Shown: positions 7,104 to 14,783, counted from the first letter of the stretch. The stretch is DNA of 17,656 bases from Marivivens sp. (GCA_024642185.1 JAHEBR010000023.1:1-17656), one strand, 5' to 3'. Made by a program: numbers and translations. The notes: generated by a model not told the origin, from the letters alone.

Positions 7104-9281
7104 ATGAGGCGAATTGTCCTCGCGGTTGGCATTTCCTTGCTCGCGATCCTGATCTTCGTGCGCGGGATGGATCCCCTGCCGGTCCGTGAACTTCGGGAAA
7201 CCTACTTCGATTATCTTCAGGCTCTGAGCCCGCGTGAGTATGTTCCTCTGCCGGTGCGTGTCGTCGATGTCGATGAAAGATCGCTCGAGCAACTCGGCCA
7301 ATGGCCCTGGCCTCGTGATCTCTTTGCGGAACTGACCGAAAAGCTGACCAATTACGGCGCGGCGGTGATCATCTTCGACGTGCTTTTTGCAGAACCAGAC
7401 CGGATGTCGCCATCTTCGCTCGTGACACGGTTTTCGGATATGCAGTCGAATCTAAGTCAGGGTGAAATTGAATCGCTGTCCTCTTTGGATACCGACAAGA
7501 TATTCGCAGATGCGATCGCCCAAACGCGGGTCGTCTTGGGGGTTGCAGTTTCCAGAGATGTCGAGGCCGAGCCGCAGCGCGCAAAGGCCGGGTTCGTTGA
7601 AATTGGCAATCAGCCAGGTCTTGGTGCTCCGTATCTCCAGGCGCCTACGCCTGTCTTGCCGGTTCTCATGGACGCTGCAGCCGGGATCGGAGGGGTTTCA
7701 GTCAATCCGCTCGATGGTTCGATTTATGTTCGCAAGGTTCCACTGATCTGGAACAGCGATGCAGGATACTACCCCAGCCTCTCACTCGAGGCGCTCCGGG
7801 TGGCGTTTGGAGCTTCCACCTATGTTCTGCAAGGTGCCGCAGACCTCCCTGGATATCTTGAAACGGTCAATCTCGCTGACCTCTCGATCCCGACCCTGCC
7901 TGATGGCCAGCTGTGGGTTCGCTATCGGCGGGAATCCCCCGAACTCTACGTTTCTGCCAAGGATGTTCTGGCCGACGGCTATGACCCTGTCCTGATCGAC
8001 AAGTTGCAGGGCAATATCGTCTTTGTAGGAACGTCTGCCGCAGGGCTTCTCGATATACGGACGACCGCCCTTCGTGAGCCCGTGCCGGGCGTGTCCATCC
8101 ACGCACAGATGGTCGAACAGATCCTCTTGCAGGATTTTCTTGTCCGCAACGACCTTGTCGAAGCGCTGGAAATACTGACCTTCGTGATCCTCGGAGTGAT
8201 TGTTTTGGGCGTGATGGCGTGGTTCGGCCCATTGGCTTCGATTAGCGCGGGGATGCTCACGGCGGTCGTTGTTCTGGGTGGCAGCTGGTTCGCCTTTGTG
8301 CGCCTTCACATTCTTTTCGATGCAACCTTCGCCCTCGTTGGCGGTTTCCTCGCCTTCTCGGGTCTGGCTGCCTATCAGTTCATTGTGGCGGACCGTGACA
8401 AACGGAAGATCCGCAAATCTTTCTCTCACTATGTCGCGCAAAGTGTTCTCGACCAGATCGAACGCAGCGGTCACCACGTTGAACTTGGCGGAATTAACCG
8501 CGAGGTCAGTCTGATGTTCTGCGATATCCGCAATTTCACGCCGCTGACCGAGACCGTAACAGCCGATCAGATGGTCTCGCTTCTGAACAACCTTTTCACC
8601 AAGCTCGGCGGCAAGATCCTCGCCCAGTCGGGAACCATCGACAAATTCATCGGTGATGCGATCATGGCTTTCTGGAACGCGCCGGTGGAAACGGAAAACC
8701 ACCGCGTGCTCGCTGCACAGGCTGCGATCGATATGCGTAGCGCGCTTGTCGACTTCAATTCAGAGCACGACCACAAGCCTGTCTCTTGCGCCATCGGTAT
8801 CAATGCCGGGATCGCTTGCGTCGGCAATATCGGCTCGTCGGACCGTTTCAATTATTCGGCCATCGGCGACACTGTGAACGTGGCTTCACGGATCGAAACG
8901 GCGTGCCGGCAGGTCGACTACGATATCCTGATCACCGAGTCGATGCGCGAAGGACTGGCCGATTTTGCGATGCTCGAGGCGGGCTATCTGGGCCTCAAAG
9001 GCAAATCGATGCGGATCCAGACTCACATCTTGATCGGCGGCAAAGCGGTGAAGGACAGCAAGGCGTTCCAAGAACTCGAGCGCCTGCACCGCGCGCTCAT
9101 CCGCGATTTTGCCAAGAGCGGTCAGCTTGATCAAACGCGCCTTGAAGCCTGCCATGCGCTGGCACTGACGGTCGAACCCGGGCTTGAGACCTTCTACAAG
9201 AAACTCCCCGAGCGTGGGAACGACTTTGCCGAGCTTCTCAATGAGAAGGAAAATCTAGGCGAGGCTGCCCTTATCGAATAA
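7104..9281 (+). CDS. CHASE2-domain class III adenylate cyclase
   Basis: A 725-residue membrane sensor enzyme that makes cAMP from ATP. Order: one N-terminal helix (about 4-20), a periplasmic CHASE2 domain (about 30-340; VVDVDERSLEQLGQWPWPR is typical), three membrane helices (about 353-373, 376-398, 404-428), a short linker, a class III cyclase domain (about 460-640) and an 85-residue C-terminal extension. Catalytic residues are complete: metal ligands Asp474 (MFCDIRNFT) and Asp518 (KFIGDAIMAFW), adenine-selecting Lys514, and transition-state Asn592 and Arg596 (VNVASR). The second adenine-selecting position is Ser585 (NYSAIGDT) where class IIIa enzymes have Asp, so it groups with the class IIIb pattern, usually Thr. 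It is probably cotranscribed with the FecR gene upstream (31-base gap). Two CNB-domain proteins encoded nearby are candidate cAMP receivers. Confidence 0.94.
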   Translation: MRRIVLAVGISLLAILIFVRGMDPLPVRELRETYFDYLQALSPREYVPLPVRVVDVDERSLEQLGQWPWPRDLFAELTEKLTNYGAAVIIFDVLFAEPDRMSPSSLVTRFSDMQSNLSQGEIESLSSLDTDKIFADAIAQTRVVLGVAVSRDVEAEPQRAKAGFVEIGNQPGLGAPYLQAPTPVLPVLMDAAAGIGGVSVNPLDGSIYVRKVPLIWNSDAGYYPSLSLEALRVAFGASTYVLQGAADLPGYLETVNLADLSIPTLPDGQLWVRYRRESPELYVSAKDVLADGYDPVLIDKLQGNIVFVGTSAAGLLDIRTTALREPVPGVSIHAQMVEQILLQDFLVRNDLVEALEILTFVILGVIVLGVMAWFGPLASISAGMLTAVVVLGGSWFAFVRLHILFDATFALVGGFLAFSGLAAYQFIVADRDKRKIRKSFSHYVAQSVLDQIERSGHHVELGGINREVSLMFCDIRNFTPLTETVTADQMVSLLNNLFTKLGGKILAQSGTIDKFIGDAIMAFWNAPVETENHRVLAAQAAIDMRSALVDFNSEHDHKPVSCAIGINAGIACVGNIGSSDRFNYSAIGDTVNVASRIETACRQVDYDILITESMREGLADFAMLEAGYLGLKGKSMRIQTHILIGGKAVKDSKAFQELERLHRALIRDFAKSGQLDQTRLEACHALALTVEPGLETFYKKLPERGNDFAELLNEKENLGEAALIE

Positions 9282-9301
9282 ACATGACTTGAATAACTGG
9301 T

Positions 9302-9305
9302 AGGA
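9302..9305 (+). promoter_or_regulatory. Ribosome binding site favouring the GTG start of the DUF3307 gene
   Basis: AGGA lies 8 bases before GTG 9314. The in-frame ATG at 9305 has only AGG directly abutting it, too close to serve as its own SD, so translation more likely starts at the GTG. Confidence 0.5.
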
Positions 9306-9313
9306 TGGGAACC

Positions 9314-9703
9314 GTGCCTGAAACGACAACTTTTGCCCTTTGGGTGATGCTCTGCTTAGAGCTCAAGCATTTTGTAGCAGACTATCTTCTGCAATTCGAT
9401 TGGATGATCCGGGGAAAGGGAAGCCTGACCATGCCGGGGGGCTACGCGCATGCCGGGATACATGCGTTGGGATCCGTCATAGTTTTGGCGTTGCTAGGGC
9501 TTGCGCCTCTTGTGATCCTTTCTTTTGCGGTTGCCGAATTTGTCGTCCACTACGCGCTTGATTTCGCCAAAGCTCATTACGGCGATCACGTCTCAAGCTC
9601 TGAAAGGCCGCGAGCATTCTGGGCCTTTAACGGCCTCGATCAGTTTCTACATCACACGACCTATATAGTGATGAGCTATCTGGTCGTTCTGCAAACCATC
9701 TGA
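9314..9703 (+). CDS. DUF3307 small membrane protein
   Basis: A 129-residue protein of unknown function with three to four hydrophobic helices. It shows the DUF3307 pattern: ELKHFVADYLLQFDWM at 16-31, HAGIHA at 46-51, EFVVHYALDFAKAHY at 75-89 and LDQFLHHTTY at 108-117. The repeated histidines and aspartates placed near helix ends suggest a metal or proton site, but no activity is known. GTG 9314 is preferred over ATG 9305 because of SD spacing; the longer form adds three residues. It sits 32 bases after the cyclase and 41 bases before the Kef-type antiporter, so it is probably in the same transcript. Confidence 0.85.
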   Translation: MPETTTFALWVMLCLELKHFVADYLLQFDWMIRGKGSLTMPGGYAHAGIHALGSVIVLALLGLAPLVILSFAVAEFVVHYALDFAKAHYGDHVSSSERPRAFWAFNGLDQFLHHTTYIVMSYLVVLQTI

Positions 9704-9730
9704 GGACACACAAGAAGAAAAGAACTCCAA

Positions 9731-9739
9731 AAGGGGGAG
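9731..9739 (+). promoter_or_regulatory. Strong ribosome binding site for the GTG-started antiporter gene
   Basis: AAGGGGGAG lies 5 bases before GTG 9745 and fixes that codon as the start. The next in-frame ATG (codon 16) would lie in the middle of the signal-like N-terminus. Confidence 0.7.
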
Positions 9740-9744
9740 CTGAA

Positions 9745-11625
9745 GTGCGAGAACGTCTACTATCCCGTTTGCGCGGATTGCCTTTTATCATGGCCGTTGC
9801 GGCCGCGTTCTCGGCTTTGTTGGCCAGTCCGGCGTTCGCCGCCGGCGGTGCTGTTCCAACGCTCGTCCAGGATATGGGCGCGGCACTGCTGTTCGCGGGC
9901 GGCATTGCGGTCATCTTTGCCCGGCTCAAGATCCCGTCGATCGCGGCCTTCATCCTTGCGGGCGTAGTCCTCGGCCCGCAGGGATTTCACATGATCACCG
10001 ACCCGGCAAACGTGGATACGATTGCCCAGATCGGGTTCGTCCTTCTGTTGTTTGTCATTGGTCTCGAGATCAATCTTCGGAGCCTCTTTTCAGGGGGGCG
10101 TCTTATCCTCTTGGTCGGTCTGGTCCAATATCCGATCACGCTCCTGTTTGGGATGTTCTTTGCCAAGCTGGTGATCTATATGGGGCTAGGCGGCGTCCTG
10201 GATGATACGCCCCTTGGTCCGCTCTATCTCGGCATCGCCATCGCGGGTTCGTCCTCGCTGCTCGTGGTCAAGCTGTTTCAGGAGCATTTCCAGCTTGATA
10301 CTCAACCCGGCCGTATCTCTCTTACCATCCTGATCTTTCAGGATATCTGGGCCATTATCGTCACTCTGATCCAACCTGCCTTTGACAATCCAGACCTCAA
10401 GGCCATCGGCTTTTCCTTCCTCGGTATTGCGATCCTTGTGGTCATTGCGGTTGCCCTGTCTCGCACCGTTGCCGACCGGGGGTTTGCCTGGATTGCCAAG
10501 ATGCCGGAACTCATCCTCCTGGGGGCGATGTCGTGGTGTTTTGCGATGGTCGCGATTGGCACAAACATCGACAACTTCACCCAGATGTTTGGCTTCAACT
10601 GGCATATGACGGTCAGCTCGGGCATGGCCGCCCTGATTGCCGGCGCAACGATTGCCAGCTCTCCCTACAGCACCGAGATCGTGACCAAGGTCGGCCTCGT
10701 GAAGGACTTCTTTATTACGCTGTTCTTCGTTGGCCTCGGGATCGCGCTTCCGGCGATCAACGGCTGGTCGGGTCCGCTGACCGCTCTCGGGATCGCATTC
10801 CTCGCGGTGCTGGCGCGTCAGCTGGTGTTCTTCCCAATGCTCTATTTCGCGGGTGTCGATCAGCGAAACGCGCAAGTATCGTCGATCCGGCTCGCGCAGA
10901 TTTCCGAATTTGGCCTTGTCATCGCCTATCTCGGCCTGAACTTCGGGCACATCAGCAAAGAGCTTTCGTCAGCGATCATTCTGGCCTTTGTCTTTACCGC
11001 GATCATGACCACGCCGCTCTTTGAAGGGGCCTATCGCATCCACGAGATCATGCAGGGCTTCCTCAATCGTATTGGCTTCAAAGAGCCGGAGGAGACCATC
11101 GAAGATCAGAGTGACGAGGTCGAACTTGCGATCCTCGGGATTCACCGCGATGCTTCGTCCTTTATCACCGAGCTTGCCAAGACCCACCCGCATCTGATTG
11201 CCAAGACGACCGTGGTCGATTTCAACGTGGCGATCCACGACCGGATCCGCGGCATGGGGGTCAAGGTCAAGTATGGCGATATCTCGAACGAGGAATCGTT
11301 GGTCCACGCGGGGGTAAACCGCGCCAAGATCATCGTCTGCACCATCTCCGACGATCTTCTGCGCGGCATCACCAACCGCGATCTCGTGCGCCTTCTGCGC
11401 CACCTCAACCCCGAGGCCACCATCATCTCGAACGCCATCCAGATGCAGGGCTGGCGCGATCTGAAAGAGGCGGGGGCGGATATCGTCTATATGTCGCGCC
11501 TCGAGGTCGCCAAGAGCCTTGTCCGCGCCGTTGTTCTGGCCGACGAGGATCGGGCCGAGGAATTCGTCGACGAGCAATACGCGACCGTTTCCGAAGCGCG
11601 GCTGCGGCGCGAGATCATGGACTAG
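9745..11625 (+). CDS. Kef-type (CPA2) cation/proton antiporter with TrkA-N-like domain
   Basis: A 626-residue inner-membrane protein. Residues 1-33 look like a cleavable signal peptide (RLLSRLR, hydrophobic core, ASPAFA), which is then followed by about 12 helices (40-430) of the CPA2 family. The family ion-site motif is present as LIFQDIWAI with Gln199-Asp200. Residues about 458-600 form a TrkA-N/RCK-like Rossmann domain (VELAILGIHRDA, then VKVKYGDISNEESL, ISNAIQMQGWRDLKEAGAD). The glycine loop is GIHRDA rather than GxGxxG, so NAD(H) binding may be lost or changed. Members exchange K+ or Na+ for H+ and help control internal pH and osmolarity. It is the last gene of the FecR-cyclase-DUF3307 run and is followed by a hairpin. 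The cation is unknown. Confidence 0.92.
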   Translation: MRERLLSRLRGLPFIMAVAAAFSALLASPAFAAGGAVPTLVQDMGAALLFAGGIAVIFARLKIPSIAAFILAGVVLGPQGFHMITDPANVDTIAQIGFVLLLFVIGLEINLRSLFSGGRLILLVGLVQYPITLLFGMFFAKLVIYMGLGGVLDDTPLGPLYLGIAIAGSSSLLVVKLFQEHFQLDTQPGRISLTILIFQDIWAIIVTLIQPAFDNPDLKAIGFSFLGIAILVVIAVALSRTVADRGFAWIAKMPELILLGAMSWCFAMVAIGTNIDNFTQMFGFNWHMTVSSGMAALIAGATIASSPYSTEIVTKVGLVKDFFITLFFVGLGIALPAINGWSGPLTALGIAFLAVLARQLVFFPMLYFAGVDQRNAQVSSIRLAQISEFGLVIAYLGLNFGHISKELSSAIILAFVFTAIMTTPLFEGAYRIHEIMQGFLNRIGFKEPEETIEDQSDEVELAILGIHRDASSFITELAKTHPHLIAKTTVVDFNVAIHDRIRGMGVKVKYGDISNEESLVHAGVNRAKIIVCTISDDLLRGITNRDLVRLLRHLNPEATIISNAIQMQGWRDLKEAGADIVYMSRLEVAKSLVRAVVLADEDRAEEFVDEQYATVSEARLRREIMD

Positions 11626-11633
11626 GCCGGATC

Positions 11634-11656
11634 GCCACTGACGTTGCGTCAGTGGC
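11634..11656 (+). terminator. Hairpin after the antiporter gene, probable terminator
   Basis: GCCACTGACG and CGTCAGTGGC form a perfect 10-bp stem with a 3-base TTG loop, 8 bases after the antiporter stop. No clear T-run follows, so it is either a weak intrinsic terminator or an mRNA 3'-end stabiliser. Confidence 0.65.
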
Positions 11657-11722
11657 CCGCGCCGCCCTTTACTCGATCGGTTCTGGCGCAGAGTTTGGGA
11701 GCGCAACAGATCAGGTATCGCC

Positions 11723-12484
11723 ATGCAGATTGACGGACAGATTGCACTCGTAACAGGCGGCGGCAGCGGGCTGGGCGAAGCGACAGCACGATATTTGGCA
11801 AGCAAGGGCGCACGGGTGGTGGTCCTTGATTTCAACCTAGACCGCGCGCGCCTTGTCGCCTCCGATATCGGCGGGCTGGCTGTGAATGCGGATGTGGGTG
11901 ATGCCGCTCAGGTAGAAGCAGCCTTCGCTGCAGCCTCGGCCCATTTCGGCTCGGCCCCACGCATCGTCGTCAACTGTGCAGGCATCGCAGGTGCCGCGCG
12001 GATCGTTGGGCGGGAAGGGAAGTTGTCGATCGACCTCTTCGAGCGGGTAATCCGGGTCAACCTGATCGGGTCCTACAATGTCATGTCCCATGCCGTTCTG
12101 GGTATGCAGGCGCTCGAACTGAAGGGCGAAGAGCGCGGCGTTATCATCAACACCGCCTCGGCCGCCTATGAGGATGGGCAGGTGGGGCAGACGGCCTATG
12201 CGGCCTCGAAAGGCGGGATCGCGGCGATGAGCCTGCCGGCGGCAAGAGAGCTGGCAAGATCCGGCATTCGCGTCATGGCCATCGCGCCGGGCCTCTTCAA
12301 TACGCCTATGATGGAAGGGCTGCCGCCTGAGACCACGGAGGCAATCACAGCCAACATCCCGTTCCCCGCGCGTCTTGGGATGCCAGTGGAATATGGCCTC
12401 ATGGTCGCCCAGATCATCGAGAATGCCTATCTCAATGGCACGACGATCCGACTCGATGGCGCGGTGCGGCTTCCGCCCCGCTAG
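11723..12484 (+). CDS. SDR-family dehydrogenase, type II 3-hydroxyacyl-CoA dehydrogenase-like
   Basis: A 253-residue cytoplasmic short-chain dehydrogenase. Coenzyme motif TGGGSGLG at 11-18, Asp36 at the end of strand two (points to NAD rather than NADP), NCAG at 84-87, and catalytic Ser146, Tyr159 and Lys163 (YAASK) are all present. Overall similarity, including the GVIINTASAAYEDGQVGQ-like stretch, is to HSD17B10-type 3-hydroxyacyl-CoA dehydrogenases, which oxidise 3-hydroxyacyl-CoA to 3-ketoacyl-CoA in fatty-acid or branched-chain acid breakdown. Exact substrate is uncertain. AGG at 11713-11715 is a fair SD. Its TAG stop overlaps the stop of the opposing DUF4242 gene in a shared CTAG. Confidence 0.9.
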   Translation: MQIDGQIALVTGGGSGLGEATARYLASKGARVVVLDFNLDRARLVASDIGGLAVNADVGDAAQVEAAFAAASAHFGSAPRIVVNCAGIAGAARIVGREGKLSIDLFERVIRVNLIGSYNVMSHAVLGMQALELKGEERGVIINTASAAYEDGQVGQTAYAASKGGIAAMSLPAARELARSGIRVMAIAPGLFNTPMMEGLPPETTEAITANIPFPARLGMPVEYGLMVAQIIENAYLNGTTIRLDGAVRLPPR

Positions 12485-12765
12485 TAGTTGGCCGTCAGGG
12501 GGTCAATGATCCCCGGAATTTCGGTAATCTTGGTAAAGGGGATACCGCTTAACTCCGAGTGCCGACGGATCGTCTCAAGACTATCGGCCAGATAGATGCA
12601 AAACGTCTTGTCTTCCGCCACATAGCTGTGCTGCCACTGGATGACTGTTCCCAGAGCGTTGAGCGCTTGATTGGACGCCCGCGCCGCCCCGCAAAGTTCG
12701 GTTGCGGAAAAGTCGCCAATCCCGAGGATGTCTCTTTCAATCAGATAACGTTTGAGAGTGCCCAC
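12481..12765 (-). CDS. DUF4242 (SCO4226-like nickel-binding family) protein
   Basis: A 94-residue cytoplasmic protein of the DUF4242 family, seen from RYLIERDILGIG, then SNQALNALG, then IQWQHSYVAEDKTFCIYLA and a C-terminal ferredoxin-like half. Relatives include a small nickel-binding protein, but the cellular role of the family is not established. The start is GTG 12765: an AAGGAG SD lies 8 bases upstream, whereas the longer frame to 12825 adds 20 residues with no family similarity. It is divergent from the LysR gene (122-base gap) and tail-to-tail with the SDR gene. As the divergent neighbour it is a plausible target of that LysR regulator. Confidence 0.85.
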   Translation of the reverse strand: MGTLKRYLIERDILGIGDFSATELCGAARASNQALNALGTVIQWQHSYVAEDKTFCIYLADSLETIRRHSELSGIPFTKITEIPGIIDPLTANY

Positions 12766-12773
12766 GGGCCTTA

Positions 12774-12779
12774 CTCCTT
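12774..12779 (-). promoter_or_regulatory. Ribosome binding site fixing the GTG start of the DUF4242 gene
   Basis: On the minus strand this reads AAGGAG, a full Shine-Dalgarno core 8 bases before GTG 12765. It decides against the longer ATG frame that begins at 12825. Confidence 0.7.
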
Positions 12780-12832
12780 CTGGCTGATGCATCCAGCCTG
12801 CATCAAAATGGCATATGAAAGCCAACTCAAAG

Positions 12833-12852
12833 TTCTTTGGACTACTAAAGAA
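12833..12852. promoter_or_regulatory. Candidate LysR operator between DUF4242 and LysR genes
   Basis: TTCTTT-N8-AAAGAA is a perfect 6-bp dyad in the only AT-rich part of the 122-base divergent region, 35 bases before the LysR start and 67 bases before the DUF4242 GTG. LysR regulators bind T-N11-A type dyads in such divergent regions, and this dyad contains that spacing. Binding is inferred. Confidence 0.45.
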
Positions 12853-12887
12853 AACATTTAGTCTTCCCGGGAGCTGGTTGTCGATGG

Positions 12888-13823
12888 ATGGAAATGAAAG
12901 CTGCGACGCACCTAAGATCCCTGCAGGCGCTCGAGATGGCGATCCGTCTTGGCTCGCTCAAAGAGGCGGCCGATACGCTTGGGATAACCCCGGCTGCGGT
13001 GGGTCAGCGAATACGGGCTCTCGAAGATTTTCTGGGGACGGATCTTTTGTCGCGCGGCCGGTCGGGTCTGCGGCCCACAGCCAACCTTGAGGCTGCGCTA
13101 GAGGATCTTGTCCAAGGCTTCGCGGCGCTCGATCGCGCTGCGGATGCGCTCGATTTTGGGCGGCAGGCAGAAATCCACATCGAGGCCGATGTGGATTGGG
13201 CTGATCTCTGGCTCCTGCCTCGGCTCAATGCGTTCAAGGCCGAAAATCCCAACATCTTTTTCAACATCAATGGAAAGGGGGAGGTTCCCGCGCGCAAGAC
13301 CGCCCCGGATTGCCGGATCATTTACGGTGATCTGAAGGAGGGTGAAATCCTCTATCGAGACCGGATTGCACCTGTCGCGAGCCTCGACAACATCCGGCGC
13401 TTTGATCCCGAAGATCGGATCGACGGACTCGTCGGGATGCCCTTTTTGCATCTTGAACCCCAAAGAGACGCACAAGATCGCCCCGGCTGGCCCGAGTGGA
13501 TCGAAAGGTTCGGCCGCCGCACCGAAGGCGCGGCCCGCGGAATTCACTACAAGCACGCAAAGCATGCCCTGGAAGCAGTTCGCAAGGACGTGGGGTTTCT
13601 CGTCTGCGGCCTTTCTCTGATGGAAGCCGATCTCGATGAAGGAAATTTCCGGCCTGTCACGTCGATACGCGAAAGCCTGATTGCGCCGCATCCGTATGTT
13701 CTTCAAATCACGCCCCGTCAGCCCATGCGACCGCAGATGATCCGCTTCTGCGAGTGGCTGAAGGGCGAAGCTCTAATCACGGCCAGATGGCTAGATAAGG
13801 CAGGGCAGGGGCCTTCGGACTAA
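12888..13823 (+). CDS. LysR-family transcriptional regulator (GcvA-like)
   Basis: A 311-residue cytoplasmic regulator. The winged helix-turn-helix is at about 8-66 (LRSLQALEMAIRLGSLKEAA, then ITPAAVGQRIRALEDFLGTD), most like the GcvA branch; the rest is a periplasmic-binding-like effector domain. The ligand is unknown. Start is uncertain between ATG 12888 and ATG 12894, two codons apart; SD signals are weak for both. It diverges from the DUF4242 gene with a dyad between, so autoregulation and control of DUF4242 are likely. Its TAA stop overlaps the cbbR stop in a shared CTAA. Confidence 0.88.
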   Translation: MEMKAATHLRSLQALEMAIRLGSLKEAADTLGITPAAVGQRIRALEDFLGTDLLSRGRSGLRPTANLEAALEDLVQGFAALDRAADALDFGRQAEIHIEADVDWADLWLLPRLNAFKAENPNIFFNINGKGEVPARKTAPDCRIIYGDLKEGEILYRDRIAPVASLDNIRRFDPEDRIDGLVGMPFLHLEPQRDAQDRPGWPEWIERFGRRTEGAARGIHYKHAKHALEAVRKDVGFLVCGLSLMEADLDEGNFRPVTSIRESLIAPHPYVLQITPRQPMRPQMIRFCEWLKGEALITARWLDKAGQGPSD

Positions 13824-14773
13824 GCGTTCGGGCCGATCAGTCGAGCAACTTCGTCAGAGCGCAGGATCGACGCGCTTTCATTGCGGATGGCTTGCATGAC
13901 GCTTTGCATGGCGCCGCTCAGACGTAGTTCTTCGCGATGCAGGACGAACCATTGGCGATAGATCGGCAGGCTCTCGGCGCGGATTTGTACGAGGCGGCCG
14001 GCGGCCATCTCGTCGATCACGGTATGCGCGGAAATCAACGCCACTCCAAGATCGGCGATCACTGCCTGTTTGATGGTTTCGTTCGAATCCATCTCGATCT
14101 GACGAAATGGGCGGCCCTCGCCGATCCTGTCGAGAAACCGCATGGCGAGGATTCTGGTGCCCGACCCTTCCTCGCGAAGGATCATTGTCTGATCTAGAAT
14201 GTCGTCGTGGCTGGCTGTCGTCTTGGTGCAAAGCGGGTTCTCGGGGCTTGCGATCAATAGATGCGGGTGATCGCCGATTGGATAGGCCGTAACCGAAGGT
14301 TGGCGCGGCGGACGCCCCATGATCGCCACGTCGATCCATTCCGACTCGAGCCCTGCGATAATCTGGTTGCGGTTGCCAATCTCGAGCCGGATTTCGATCT
14401 CAGGATGGCTGCGCTTCAGGCGAGCCACGATTCCTGGCGCAAAGTACTTCCCCGTGCTGACAACCCCCAAGACGACCTGCCCTGCGACCCCACGCCGCAA
14501 GGCTTCGATTTCAGAGAGCGCACGCGAAATGGCGGCCTCGGATTTTTCGATGGCAATCAGTAGGAATGCGCCTTCAGGAGTAGGCGTGAAGGCCCCCGAA
14601 GCGGCCCTGGTCACGACCTCGGCTCCGATCGTATTGGCAAGCGTTTTCAGTTGGTTGTGAACCGCTGGAGGGGTTAGGGAAAGCCTCTCGGCCGCGCCCG
14701 TGATCGAGCCTGTCTCGCAGACCATTTTGAGAGCGCGAAGTTGCTTGAAGGTGAGGGCGGTCAGGAGGGTCAT
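13820..14773 (-). CDS. cbbR: CbbR, LysR-type regulator of Calvin-cycle genes
   Basis: A 317-residue LysR-family activator. The N-terminal HTH (about 9-66) has FKQLRALKMVCETGSITGAA and LTPPAVHNQLKTLANTIGAE, a CbbR-type pattern with PPAVHNQLK where most LysR proteins have a PAVS-like segment. The effector domain follows (VVLGVVSTGKYFAPGIVARL). CbbR proteins bind metabolites such as RuBP and activate cbb operons from the divergent intergenic region; here the gene faces away from cbbF with 91 bases between starts. The ATG at 14773 has no clear SD (GTATTAAGTTTTCTGAA precedes it), suggesting weak or near-leaderless translation. The gene ends tail-to-tail with the upstream LysR gene, overlapping by four bases. 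Confidence 0.9.
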   Translation of the reverse strand: MTLLTALTFKQLRALKMVCETGSITGAAERLSLTPPAVHNQLKTLANTIGAEVVTRAASGAFTPTPEGAFLLIAIEKSEAAISRALSEIEALRRGVAGQVVLGVVSTGKYFAPGIVARLKRSHPEIEIRLEIGNRNQIIAGLESEWIDVAIMGRPPRQPSVTAYPIGDHPHLLIASPENPLCTKTTASHDDILDQTMILREEGSGTRILAMRFLDRIGEGRPFRQIEMDSNETIKQAVIADLGVALISAHTVIDEMAAGRLVQIRAESLPIYRQWFVLHREELRLSGAMQSVMQAIRNESASILRSDEVARLIGPNA

Positions 14774-14783
14774 TTCAGAAAAC

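Noticed and set aside
7782..8702. 306-codon minus-strand frame inside the cyclase gene.
   Set aside because: It lies wholly opposite the catalytic and CHASE2 regions, has no SD or domain, and has the composition of an antisense shadow.
10186..10950. 254-codon minus-strand frame inside the antiporter gene.
   Set aside because: It is highly charged antisense of membrane helices with no recognisable features.
12786..12804. GATGC-N9-GCATC inverted repeat upstream of the DUF4242 gene.
   Set aside because: Five-base arms are expected by chance at this scale; the nearby TTCTTT dyad is a better operator candidate.
12766..12825. N-terminal extension of the DUF4242 protein to ATG 12825.
   Set aside because: The AAGGAG site at 12774-12779 lies inside it and is ideally placed for GTG 12765; the extension has no family similarity.
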